In this document: one piece after another, positions 1 to 8,541 of the stretch
How the letters are laid out: each line of letters starts with the position of its first letter
Position numbering within the stretch: position 1 is the first letter of the stretch
NCBI GenBank assembly: GCA_947454465.1
Contig: CANGJP010000001.1
Span: 58,243 to 122,242, forward strand
DNA length: 64,000 nucleotides
Source: Pseudomonadota bacterium
Lineage (GTDB): Bacteria > Pseudomonadota > Gammaproteobacteria > Steroidobacterales > Steroidobacteraceae
Direction: 5' to 3'
Position numbers and translations under genes: made by a program
Notes under the pieces: generated by a model
The model's input: only the letters and a program-made list of their open reading frames with translations
Told to the model about the DNA's origin: nothing
Databases searched by the model: none

Positions 1-909
1 TTACTCGGAGCTTACACTAAAGGCGAGCACCAAATTGATACTGTGTTAATTAACGCAGCCTCAACAGAAATTCACGGTGAAAGGTCATCGCCTCTTCGCT
101 GGCCTTGGTTGGCACTCACTGTAATTATGATTGGCTCCGCGACAGCTATCATCTATCACTACTGGCCACGTAATGACACCCAACCTGTTGTGGAAACTAC
201 TACCATTACTGCATCACCTGGTGCCATCCGCCCACCACCTTTATCCTTAGATGTTGGGCAAGCCTTGCAGCAATATGCCTCATCAACTGGTACAGACAGT
301 GCCTTAACAACTTTATTCGCAATGTGGGGAGCACGCTATGCGCCCGGCGGACCCCGTAGCTGCCAGCAAGCTTTGGCGCAAGATTTAGAGTGCGTATTCC
401 AGAAAGGCTCGTGGGAACTATTACGCAGCCTTAACCGTCCGGCTATTTTGCATTTATCCGATGACCAAGGGGCAGCGCATCAAGTTGTTATTATTGAGTT
501 GACGACGACCACCGCGCGCCTCATGTTGGATCAGCACATTTTTTCAGTTACCACGGCTTCATTATCGCGTTACTGGAACGGTGATTTTTTGTTGCTATGG
601 CGTCCAAAAATCCATGACCAAAAGGTTCTGAGTCTGGGCGCACAGGGTGCAGACGTACTTTGGTTACGCCAGGCCTTGGCCAGCCTCAAAGGGGAACCTT
701 CCCCCAAAAATACCAACCCCGTATTTGATGAGGAACTCATGGCCAGCCTTGCTGACTTTCAACGTGCTCATCGTTTACATGCCGACGGACTAGCTGGACT
801 GCAAACGCATGTTGCCCTTGATGCTGCGACGGCGAATGATGGCAGCCCAACTCTTATTAACTCCTCACTCAGATTACAACCCTCAAGCATTGGCGAATTG
901 ATACCATGA
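1..909 (+). CDS. gspA: GspA/ExeA-type secretion ATPase, C-terminal part (cut by left edge)
   Basis: The frame is open from base 1, so only the C-terminal ~302 residues are seen; a GTG at 43 is internal rather than a start. The first visible residues look like the end of an AAA+ ATPase domain. A single membrane segment follows (encoded about 111-160), then a periplasmic part. Its middle resembles the C39-peptidase-like region of ExeA proteins. The last ~70 residues form a type 1 peptidoglycan-binding domain (LGAQGADVLWLRQAL, then FDEELMASLADFQRAH and DGLAG). In this family the ATPase pairs with GspB to let the type II secretin pass or assemble in the peptidoglycan layer. The stop overlaps the gspB start by 4 bases (ATGA), so the two are translationally coupled. 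The family call is firm; the C39-like fold is inference. Confidence 0.88.
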   Translation, partial: LLGAYTKGEHQIDTVLINAASTEIHGERSSPLRWPWLALTVIMIGSATAIIYHYWPRNDTQPVVETTTITASPGAIRPPPLSLDVGQALQQYASSTGTDSALTTLFAMWGARYAPGGPRSCQQALAQDLECVFQKGSWELLRSLNRPAILHLSDDQGAAHQVVIIELTTTTARLMLDQHIFSVTTASLSRYWNGDFLLLWRPKIHDQKVLSLGAQGADVLWLRQALASLKGEPSPKNTNPVFDEELMASLADFQRAHRLHADGLAGLQTHVALDAATANDGSPTLINSSLRLQPSSIGELIP

Positions 910-1583
910 GCTTTATCCTCGATGCCCTAAAAAAATCTGATCAGGAACGTCGGCGTCAGCAAGCTCCAAGCGTGACTGATTTAACCTATGGTCAACGTAC
1001 TCGATCCAAACCGCTATGGATCTGGTTAGTAATCGGGTTAGCGCTGCTCAATTTTGTTTTGTTGATGCTATTGTGGGTAGGTAATAACACTCCGAGTACG
1101 CTGACCGTCCGGAATGAAGGCAGCAGTTCGACAAGCACGATGAGCCAGGTAATGACACCCGCTGTATCATCCCTAAACCGCGAAGTTAGGGTATTGGAAG
1201 AAGAAGCCAGCAACCCCACTGATTCTGAAGACACCACCAGCATCCTACTGAATAATGCCAGCTCATCAGAGAGTGCACCTTTAGTACAAGCCGCATCAGC
1301 AAGCACTAACCAAAATGGGATTACAACCTATACGCAGAGCAATCACTCTGGTCAGATGCCCACCTTTGCAAGCCTAGGTGGTGCAGCAGCCTTGAATCTT
1401 GCAGATCTGCGTCTCGACTTACACGTGTATTCTGACGCCAAAATGCAGCGCTTTGCTTTTATTAATAGTAAAAAATATCTTGAAGGCCAAGCCTTGATCG
1501 AAGGGCCCCTATTAGAGCAAATCACCACAGAAGGCGTCATTCTAAGTTACCGAGGCCAACGATTTCTGTTACCAAGACAGTAA
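906..1583 (+). CDS. gspB: GspB-family type II secretion accessory protein
   Basis: 225 residues. It opens with MSFILDALKKSDQERRR, the near-invariant cytoplasmic start of GspB/ExeB-like proteins. One membrane helix follows at about residues 37-58, then a long Ser/Thr/Asn-rich linker (about 65-150), and a compact C-terminal domain (about 160-225) with the pattern LDLHVYSD...FAFINSKKYLEGQ. This is the T2SS-B periplasmic domain thought to contact the secretin. It starts inside the gspA stop codon, so the two are one operon. The partner ATPase domain lies outside the window to the left. No terminator is obvious in the ~180 bases after the stop. Confidence 0.88.
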   Translation: MSFILDALKKSDQERRRQQAPSVTDLTYGQRTRSKPLWIWLVIGLALLNFVLLMLLWVGNNTPSTLTVRNEGSSSTSTMSQVMTPAVSSLNREVRVLEEEASNPTDSEDTTSILLNNASSSESAPLVQAASASTNQNGITTYTQSNHSGQMPTFASLGGAAALNLADLRLDLHVYSDAKMQRFAFINSKKYLEGQALIEGPLLEQITTEGVILSYRGQRFLLPRQ

Positions 1584-1768
1584 CCTCATTCGTTCAAGAC
1601 TTGCCGTCTGACTATCGATACTTGTCCGGCTACTACCCAGCAGATCTAGAGCTTATTCACTAACGGGTCTAATTGCTGTAGACAATCATTTTGTTCATAC
1701 AGTCGTTTATATTTCGCTATTTTGTATACAACGCGATGCTAGATTACTGCGACCTAAACGCTGTTCGG

Positions 1769-2145
1769 TCAAATTGTCATTGCATTTAGTTGCATAGGCG
1801 GCAGATCACCGCCAGCTGCGCCTGTAAGCATACCGTCTAGCGGGCACTCTTTTTTGTTTCTTAACCATGCGGCCTGTTGCTGCCTCAACGCATCAAGCAG
1901 TCTTTGTCCTTTTTCATGGCGCCATCGGGTGATGTGGAAGATGCAACCAGCTTCAACAGTTCACCATAGTCACGATCCATGTTCTCTTAAATTTTAAGTT
2001 GCTGATCTCGCAGGGTGAGCACCGTGTTCATCCCCCTGTCTTTAAGCCAATATTCAGGACGATCACTGCACTCTGACGATGCTAAGCTTGTAATCTGTTG
2101 AAAAATATAACCACACCAAAGCAACTTGGAGGCATTTGATTCCAT
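1769..2145 (-). pseudogene. Decayed LprI-like (DUF1311) secreted protein gene
   Basis: Read on the minus strand from an ATG at 2145, a coding-like frame gives a signal-peptide-like N-terminus, then ECSDRPEYWLKDRG and TLRDQQLKI, and meets a TAA at 1987-1989. Beyond it the same frame continues with DRDYGELLKLVAS and stops at 1885-1887. One extra A in the five-A run at 1910-1914 would restore a frame with KGQRLLDALRQQQAAWLRNK, then EC, ending at 1769. The pattern DxxYxxLL ... LRxxQxAWLxxxxxC is that of the LprI/DUF1311 family of small secreted proteins, some of which inhibit lysozyme. Two separate lesions (a nonsense codon and a one-base deletion) argue for decay over sequencing error. The family assignment is from pattern memory. 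Confidence 0.55.
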
Positions 2146-2226
2146 CAGGTTCGTCACTGAAAAGAGCTGAGATGGTATCTGATCTTTATCTGGATCTACG
2201 CCCTGCTGACGTCCAGGTTGCGTTCC

Positions 2227-2718
2227 TTATTGCTTCTGCGTCTCTAACGCCTCACCAGACAACCGATAAACCGTCCACTCACTCATGGGTTTTGCACCCA
2301 TTTTTTGGTAGAACTCAATGGCACGCTGATTCCAGTTCAGAACCGACCATTCGAACCGACCACAGCCACGCAGCAGAGCGCGGTCTCTAACGGCCTGCCA
2401 TAACGCCGTGCCAATGCCCTGACCACGCCAGTGAAGACGCACATATAGATCCTCTAAATAAACACCAGGTTTGGCGAGAAAAGTTGAGTAGTTATAGAAG
2501 TACAGCGCAAAACCCACGGGTTGATCTGCGACCCTCGCCAGCAACACTTGGGCATGGGGTTGGGGACCGAACAAATGCTCACGTAATTGCTGCTCGGTAG
2601 CTTTAACCTCAAGTGTTAACCGTTCAAATTCAGCCAGCTCATAAATCATGGCCAATATATCTGGCACGTCTGCCGAGACTGCGGACTGAATGCTGAAATT
2701 GGCTATGGTCTTATGCAT
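2227..2718 (-). CDS. GNAT-family N-acetyltransferase
   Basis: 163 residues covering one GNAT domain. The acetyl-CoA-binding motif A is clear at about residues 94-106 (LHWRGQGIGTALW, matching Q/RxxGxG/A), preceded by the beta-strand YLEDLYVR. The C-terminal strand with NxxAIEFYQKMGA is typical of the diamine or thialysine acetyltransferase (SSAT-like) branch, as are the length and the N-terminal DVPDILAMIYELAEFE. It probably acetylates a small amine in the cytoplasm; the substrate cannot be read from sequence. It is divergent from the LysR gene across a 166-base AT-rich gap. The decayed LprI-like gene starts about 80 bases beyond its stop on the same strand. Confidence 0.85.
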   Translation of the reverse strand: MHKTIANFSIQSAVSADVPDILAMIYELAEFERLTLEVKATEQQLREHLFGPQPHAQVLLARVADQPVGFALYFYNYSTFLAKPGVYLEDLYVRLHWRGQGIGTALWQAVRDRALLRGCGRFEWSVLNWNQRAIEFYQKMGAKPMSEWTVYRLSGEALETQKQ

Positions 2719-2823
2719 GAAGCCTTCATCCTATAAATCAATGTGGGCGCAACTTTGACTTTTGTCATACATGCCCATAATTATTTACTAAATTTTAATA
2801 ATACACTTGCTGAATTCATTGTT

Positions 2824-2838
2824 ATAAGCGTAACTTAT
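2824..2838. promoter_or_regulatory. LysR-type inverted repeat (T-N11-A) between divergent genes
   Basis: ATAAG-N5-CTTAT, a perfect 5-base inverted repeat with T-N11-A geometry, lies 46 bases before the LysR ATG in an AT-rich stretch shared with the divergent acetyltransferase gene. This is the usual spacing for an autoregulatory LysR site. The site is seen; binding is inferred. Confidence 0.45.
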
Positions 2839-2884
2839 TGATCTTTAATACTCACGCCAAAAATTAGATTAGAGTTTCTTAATA

Positions 2885-3808
2885 ATGAGCGATACCAGCA
2901 AATTGCCTTTAAATGCCCTGCGAGTATTCGTTTCGGTCGCCGAACATCTTAGTTTCACTGACGCGGCAAGAGTGCTGGAGGTAACACCGGCAGCGGTCAG
3001 TGCACAGATCAAATCACTGGAAGACTCTCTCGAAACCCCCCTGTTTTATCGGCACAGCCGTTCGGTACGCCTGACCCCGCAAGGTGCACAGCTACTTCCT
3101 GGTGCACAACGGGGTTTCGACGAATTGGGGCGTGCAATTGAGCAACTGCGCAACCATCGCAGCAGCGGTCTACTGAATATCAGCCTACTGAATTCCTTCC
3201 TGCAGCAGTGGCTGCTGCCGCGCCTGACTGACTTCTACCAACAGCACCCCGAAATCGATCTGCGCTTTAATGCCAGTCGCGCACTGGTGGACTTTTCCCA
3301 AACCGACTTCCATGCGGCGGTTCGTTACGGCAGTGGCCGCTGGCCAGACCTGCGAGCTGAGCATGTCATGGATGATTGGGTATTTCCGGTAGCCAGCCCC
3401 GATCTCTATGCCCAACTTGGTCCTGTCAACACCGTCGGTGAATTACAAAAATACCGCCTTCTTAACAGTCAGCATGAGCCCTGGTCTGACTGGTTGCGCC
3501 GATTAGGTGGCGATACCACTCGACTTGAGCCAGGACCAATGTTGGAAGATTCGATAGCTGCATTACATGCGGCTGAACTGGGACAAGGACTAGCACTAGC
3601 GCGCTGGTCATTAGTAGCGGATGATTTGTCTGTAGGTAGACTGGTTCGCGTGGGTACCCAAAGCGTCCGTCAACGCGCCGCCTATTACTTGGTTGCGCCG
3701 CCAGAACACTTTGCCTTGCCCAAACTACAACATTTTCACAGTTGGCTGAGTCATTGTTGCCAACAATTTCTGCCACCCGAAGGCGAGCGACTAGAGCCTA
3801 CTGACTGA
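2885..3808 (+). CDS. LysR-family transcriptional regulator (GcvA-like)
   Basis: 307 residues. The winged helix-turn-helix occupies about residues 6-65 (LNALRVFVSVAEHLSFTDAA, then TPAAVSAQIKSLE). The effector-binding domain spans about 92-295. The opening LPLNALRVF and the body (AVRYGSGRWPDL, LLNSQHEPW, GLALARW) match the GcvA-like branch of LysR regulators. It is divergent from the GNAT acetyltransferase with a T-N11-A inverted repeat between them, so it may control itself and that gene. The kinase gene follows 28 bases after its stop and may be co-transcribed. The inducer is not predictable. Confidence 0.9.
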   Translation: MSDTSKLPLNALRVFVSVAEHLSFTDAARVLEVTPAAVSAQIKSLEDSLETPLFYRHSRSVRLTPQGAQLLPGAQRGFDELGRAIEQLRNHRSSGLLNISLLNSFLQQWLLPRLTDFYQQHPEIDLRFNASRALVDFSQTDFHAAVRYGSGRWPDLRAEHVMDDWVFPVASPDLYAQLGPVNTVGELQKYRLLNSQHEPWSDWLRRLGGDTTRLEPGPMLEDSIAALHAAELGQGLALARWSLVADDLSVGRLVRVGTQSVRQRAAYYLVAPPEHFALPKLQHFHSWLSHCCQQFLPPEGERLEPTD

Positions 3809-3836
3809 CGGCCCTTCAAATTAGAGCTTGGATGTA

Positions 3837-6365
3837 ATGCACGAAGACACTTACAACCCAGCAGCCATACCTCAACCGTCCCTTACGGATCTGACGAGTG
3901 CCGATCTCTTAAATCAACCAAGCAGTTGGACAGGTCGTCAGCTCGGTCACTATCAATTACTGCATATGATCGGTGCTGGCGGAATGGGCGAGGTCTATCT
4001 CGCGCAACGCATTGATCACGAATTCGAACAGCGTGTAGCCATCAAACTGGTTCAACGCCGCATGTTACCAATGGATGTCCATGCACGATTACGCACCGAA
4101 CGCCAAATTTTGGCGAACCTACAACATCCAAATATCGCTCGACTGTTTGACGGTGGCACCAGTGAAGATGGTACACCGTATTTGGTCATGGAATACATTG
4201 ACGGCATTCCCATCGATATTTATTGCGATCGTCAGCGTTTAACCATTCCACAACGCCTACAACTCTTTTGCAAAGTATGCTCAGCGGTACAATACGCCCA
4301 TCAAAGTCTCATCGTTCATCGCGATCTCAAAGCCAATAACATTTTAGTCACGGACGACGGCGAACCTAAGCTGTTAGATTTCGGTATCGCTAAAATCCTG
4401 AACGGGGAATTACCATTCGAAAACAGTAACCTCACACAAGAGGGATTGCGCGTCATGACTCCAGCGCATGCCAGCCCCGAACAGGTTCGAGGTGACCCGA
4501 TCACGACTAGCAGTGATATTTACGTACTAGGTTTACTTCTCTATGAATTGTTATGCGGCCATCGGGCAATTCAGATTCCACCACGGTCGCGCATGTCCGA
4601 AGTAGAACGCTTAGTTTGTCACCAGATCCCACCCTCTCCTAGCCAGTTACTTTTTGCGATAAACACCTCCAGTCAATCCAATCAAGATATCGCACCGTGT
4701 CGTCGGATGACTCTACGCAACTTAGCTAAAACCTTGAAAGGGGATCTCGACAACATCGTGATGATGGCACTACGCAAAGAACCACAGCGACGCTATGCCA
4801 CAACCAATCAATTTGCAGATGATGTGCAACGCTGGCTTCACGGAGAACCGGTACTCGCTAGCAACGACAGCTGGTCGTATCGATCCTTCAAATTCATAAG
4901 GCGACATCGCCTTACGGTTAGCGTAGGAATATTTATTTTTTTAATTCTCACTGTCTTTAGCACCATCACTTATCTACAAGCACGAGCCTTAACTGAACAA
5001 CGCGATGCAATCACCTTAGAACGAAATCGAGCACAACAAGTCTCCTCCTTTCTAGTCGACTTGTTCGAACTTTCAGATCCAACACGCCGCCGTGGCGCCG
5101 ACATTAAGGCTCATGAACTGCTTGACCTAGGTACACGTCGAGTCGATGACAATCTGCAAACCCTACCGGAAACGCGCGCCACCTTGCTTAACACCATTGG
5201 CCACGTTTACTACAATCTTGGTCTATACACACAAGCTAATGAGGTATTAGAAAAATCATTATTTATCCGTAAGCAACTTTACGGTGCTGAACACCATGAG
5301 GTCACCAGCTCAATCAATGCGTTAAGCGAATCTCAGATTGCCTTAGGCAAACTGGACGATGCTGAACAGGCATTACAGTATTCTATTCATGTAGCACAAG
5401 GTGGAGCAATCACGGCTTCTATCGAACAAGCAAAATCGTTTCATTTACTCGGACGCATTGCCCTCGAACGTGGCGAATTTGCTACCGCTGTTACTCATTT
5501 TCAACATTCCATCCAATTATTTGATCAGTTCGGGCAGAGCCAGAGCTTTGATAAGGCCAAGGTAATGAGCGAATTGGGCAAAGCCTTATCTGATCAATAC
5601 AAGGAAGCCGAAGCTGAGCCTTGGCTACGCGCAGCGCTCAACATTTCTACGGCAGAACTAGGACAAGATCATCCCTTCGTAGCAGAACAAATGGCAAGAC
5701 TGGCTGACATCCTCGAAGGTCAAGGAAAATACACTGAAGCTGCTGACTGGTTCAGTCAGTCACTGAACATTAAGCGGCACACTCTTGGCCTAAGCCATCC
5801 CGATACAGTAGACACACTTGAAAATTATGGCAACTTTATGCGCCGTAATCACCAATTTGAAGAAGCAAGAACCATTCTGAATGAAGCACTACAGATTAAT
5901 ATTAAACTCTACGGTAACCAGCATCAGTACGTCGGGTATGACCGAGTTAATATTGGTTTACTTGATTACGATCAAGGAAGATATAAAGACGCTGAAACTA
6001 ATTTCCGTCTAGCGTTAACCATCTATTCAAAAAGTATCAGTAAAGAACATGTACTTGTAGCAGGTGCACAAATTGGCTTGGCACGCAGCCTGACCAAACT
6101 GGGCCAAGCATCTTCAGCAAAAGCTTTGTTGAAGAGCGCAATTAAAATTGCAGATCAAGCACTGGGCACCAATAACCCGATCAGCGCCACCGCAAATGCA
6201 GCGTTAGGAATTGCTTTACTTGCTACCGGTCAACACACAGAAGCATCACAGTTACTCGCTAAACACCTACCCACCATAGAAGACACCTATGGTTCTCAAG
6301 CCGTAATTACACGCGAAGTAAAATCCGCGCTCCAACAGCTTCAGGCACCTAAGAATAATTTATAG
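3837..6365 (+). CDS. Membrane Ser/Thr protein kinase with C-terminal TPR repeats
   Basis: 842 residues from the ATG at 3837; an in-frame TTG at 3828 is possible but lies too close to the only AGAG. After a ~35-residue lead, a Hanks-type kinase domain runs to about 335. It has the glycine loop GAGGMGEVY (about 47-55), lysine in VAIKLV (~70), catalytic HRDLKANN (Asp ~163), DFG (~181-183) and the activation-segment signature ASPEQVRG, so it should be active. One transmembrane helix at about 360-381 is followed by ~450 residues of tetratricopeptide repeats of the kinesin-light-chain type (A..L...AL.I....LG..HP). By topology the kinase is cytoplasmic and the TPR part periplasmic. Its last 25 bases overlap the convergent ilvA end. 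Confidence 0.9.
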   Translation: MHEDTYNPAAIPQPSLTDLTSADLLNQPSSWTGRQLGHYQLLHMIGAGGMGEVYLAQRIDHEFEQRVAIKLVQRRMLPMDVHARLRTERQILANLQHPNIARLFDGGTSEDGTPYLVMEYIDGIPIDIYCDRQRLTIPQRLQLFCKVCSAVQYAHQSLIVHRDLKANNILVTDDGEPKLLDFGIAKILNGELPFENSNLTQEGLRVMTPAHASPEQVRGDPITTSSDIYVLGLLLYELLCGHRAIQIPPRSRMSEVERLVCHQIPPSPSQLLFAINTSSQSNQDIAPCRRMTLRNLAKTLKGDLDNIVMMALRKEPQRRYATTNQFADDVQRWLHGEPVLASNDSWSYRSFKFIRRHRLTVSVGIFIFLILTVFSTITYLQARALTEQRDAITLERNRAQQVSSFLVDLFELSDPTRRRGADIKAHELLDLGTRRVDDNLQTLPETRATLLNTIGHVYYNLGLYTQANEVLEKSLFIRKQLYGAEHHEVTSSINALSESQIALGKLDDAEQALQYSIHVAQGGAITASIEQAKSFHLLGRIALERGEFATAVTHFQHSIQLFDQFGQSQSFDKAKVMSELGKALSDQYKEAEAEPWLRAALNISTAELGQDHPFVAEQMARLADILEGQGKYTEAADWFSQSLNIKRHTLGLSHPDTVDTLENYGNFMRRNHQFEEARTILNEALQINIKLYGNQHQYVGYDRVNIGLLDYDQGRYKDAETNFRLALTIYSKSISKEHVLVAGAQIGLARSLTKLGQASSAKALLKSAIKIADQALGTNNPISATANAALGIALLATGQHTEASQLLAKHLPTIEDTYGSQAVITREVKSALQQLQAPKNNL

Positions 6366-7864
6366 GCCGGATTATTCGTTTCATCCTGATACGGGTACTT
6401 CAGTTCATGCAAATGCAAGCGCAAATCTTCAAGTTGCTCAGATGGTACCTGCACCCCCGCCAACACCCGTCCGTAGTCAGATCCATGATTACGGTAATGA
6501 AACAAACTGATATTCCATTGCGTCCCGATCGCTTTCAGAAATTTCAGAAGCGCTCCCCGACGCTCTGGAAACTCAAACCGTAATAAGCGTTCATCGCGTA
6601 TACCCGTAGCATGCCCTCCAACCATATAACGTACATGGAGCTTAGCCATCTCGTTATCGGTCATGTCTACTACCCTGTAGCCATCAGACTGTAATTGCGC
6701 GAGCAGCTGTTGACGCTCCTTATTGCCTTCACTTAAAGCAATGCCCACAAAAATATTGGCCCGCTCACTCCCTGCATTAAACCGATAATTGAATTCAGTA
6801 ATACTGCGCTGACTAATACACTCACAAAATCGCATGAAACTTCCAGGCTGCTCAGGAATTTCAACTGCGAACAATGCTTCGCGCTGCGCACCTATATCCG
6901 CACGCTCGGCCACATGACGCAGCCGATCAAAATTCATATTGGCGCCACAATTGATACCTACCACTGTCTTGCCCTGCCAGTGTTCACGAGCAAGATATTT
7001 TTTGATACCCGCAAGTGACAAAGCTCCAGCAGGCTCTACTACCGTGCGATTCTCTTCGAAAATATCTTGAATGGCAGCACAGGTTTCATCAGTGTTGACC
7101 AAGATCACTTCGTCTACATACTGCTGACATAACCTGAAAGGCTCTTCGCCAACACGACGCACAGCCACACCATCGGCAAAAATTCCAACACGATCCAACG
7201 TCACCCGCTTGTGGGCGGCCAACGATTGATGCATGGCGTCGGCATCCTCAGGTTCTACACCAATAATTCGAATGTGTGGAAATAAACTCTTTACATAGGT
7301 GGCAATCCCGGCAATTAACCCACCACCACCCACTGCAATGAAGATGGCATCAATGTCCTCGCCAGAATGCTGGCGTAGAATTTCCATACCAACAGTACCT
7401 TGTCCCGCAATCACATCAGGATCATCGAAGGGATGAATGAAGGTTAGAGACTGCTCGCGTGACATCTGAACAGCATGTTCATAAGCCTGATCAAAATCAT
7501 CGCCAAATAATACAACCTCGCCCCCTAAGGCTTTGACCGCATTCACTTTGATACTGGGCGTAGACAGCGGCATCACAATAACCGCCCTGATGCCGCGCCG
7601 TTGTGCACTTAATGCCACACCCTGAGCATGATTACCCGCTGACGCACAAATCACCCCTCGCCGTGCCACGGCCTCGGACAGATGCGCTATTTTGTTATAG
7701 GCACCACGCAGCTTGAATGAAAACACAGGCTGCAGATCTTCGCGCTTCAAAAGTACGGTGTTCCCCAATCTTGCGCTGAGTCGCTTTGCCTGCTCTAGCG
7801 GCGTTTCTACTGCAACATCGTAAACACGCGCTTTCAAAATGCGTTGAAGATAGAAATCAGTCAT
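6341..7864 (-). CDS. ilvA: Threonine ammonia-lyase (threonine deaminase), biosynthetic
   Basis: 507 residues, the length of the long biosynthetic form. It deaminates L-threonine to 2-oxobutanoate, the first step to isoleucine. The PLP lysine lies in SFKLRGAYNKI (Lys51), the PLP-phosphate glycine loop GGGGLIAG is at about 179-186, and ASAGNHAQGVA is at about 74-84. Two ACT-like regulatory modules follow (about 330-410 and 425-500, each with a FxxPERRGALLKFL-type strand), which give isoleucine feedback control in the family. The start MTDFYLQRILKARVYDVA aligns with E. coli IlvA. The gene is convergent with the kinase gene, sharing 25 bases at the 3' ends. The other ilv genes lie 2 kb away. Confidence 0.96.
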   Translation of the reverse strand: MTDFYLQRILKARVYDVAVETPLEQAKRLSARLGNTVLLKREDLQPVFSFKLRGAYNKIAHLSEAVARRGVICASAGNHAQGVALSAQRRGIRAVIVMPLSTPSIKVNAVKALGGEVVLFGDDFDQAYEHAVQMSREQSLTFIHPFDDPDVIAGQGTVGMEILRQHSGEDIDAIFIAVGGGGLIAGIATYVKSLFPHIRIIGVEPEDADAMHQSLAAHKRVTLDRVGIFADGVAVRRVGEEPFRLCQQYVDEVILVNTDETCAAIQDIFEENRTVVEPAGALSLAGIKKYLAREHWQGKTVVGINCGANMNFDRLRHVAERADIGAQREALFAVEIPEQPGSFMRFCECISQRSITEFNYRFNAGSERANIFVGIALSEGNKERQQLLAQLQSDGYRVVDMTDNEMAKLHVRYMVGGHATGIRDERLLRFEFPERRGALLKFLKAIGTQWNISLFHYRNHGSDYGRVLAGVQVPSEQLEDLRLHLHELKYPYQDETNNPAYKLFLGA

Positions 7865-8121
7865 GAAGCATCATTCCGGAGTTTTTTAGACTGCCTACAG
7901 TATCAGGCCAAAGGCATACGAGCCAACTACTGACCGTTAAACTTGATCGCAGCATAGAGATAAGGGCAACTGACCCTAGTATCCATTTAGGGAATACTCA
8001 GTTGCCCAAATTACCTCTATATCAAGCTATATTAGGTATGCGCGATGGACCCATTTCACGTACGTCTTTGAGCACCCTTGAATCAGGAGTTCGATGCGCC
8101 GCCCTCACAAGGAGTTACCGT

Positions 8122-8535
8122 TTGAATGCACTCCCAGTAATCAGCTTTGGCATGGCCACAGGCCTAGCTTGCTGTGTCGTTCTCAGGTTCTTTTGGGCAC
8201 ACTCGAATAGTCGGCATTCAAATTATATTTGGCCGACGCCTAGCGCCCTTAATGAAATTCTTTTTGTCAGCTTGCATGCCGCCTTCGGCGCAGGCATCGG
8301 TCTACTATTCTGGTTAAGCTGGGGATTTTGCGCAGTCGTTCATCTGACTTGGTGGCAGAGAGGAGGCCTATTTGGGCTTATCAATGCGGTGATACTGATT
8401 GTGTTGCCCGTACTGATGAGTCATACCCTAATGAAACCTGATACCTTGCGAATGAAAATAATCCTCATCAATGGAGTATTCACTACGATAGTGACCGCCC
8501 TAGCTGCTAGCTGGGCATGGTCACAATGGCTATAA
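8122..8535 (+). CDS. Small four-helix membrane protein of unknown function
   Basis: The frame is open from a TTG at 8002, but an AAGGAG at 8109-8114, seven bases before a TTG at 8122, marks the likelier start, giving 137 residues. From there the protein is four predicted membrane helices (LPVISFGMATGLACCVVL; the stretch after LNEILFVSL; GGLFGLINAVILIVLPVLM; INGVFTTIVTALAASWAW) with short loops. I do not recognise the family. It sits between the divergent ilvA gene and the convergent hydrolase gene, only 6 bases from the hydrolase stop. Existence as a gene is well supported by the Shine-Dalgarno site and the helix spacing. Confidence 0.7.
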   Translation: MNALPVISFGMATGLACCVVLRFFWAHSNSRHSNYIWPTPSALNEILFVSLHAAFGAGIGLLFWLSWGFCAVVHLTWWQRGGLFGLINAVILIVLPVLMSHTLMKPDTLRMKIILINGVFTTIVTALAASWAWSQWL

Positions 8536-8541
8536 CCTTAT

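Noticed and set aside
2136..2390. 84-codon plus-strand frame
   Set aside because: Overlaps the GNAT gene end and the decayed LprI-like gene on the other strand; no family resemblance and no ribosome site.
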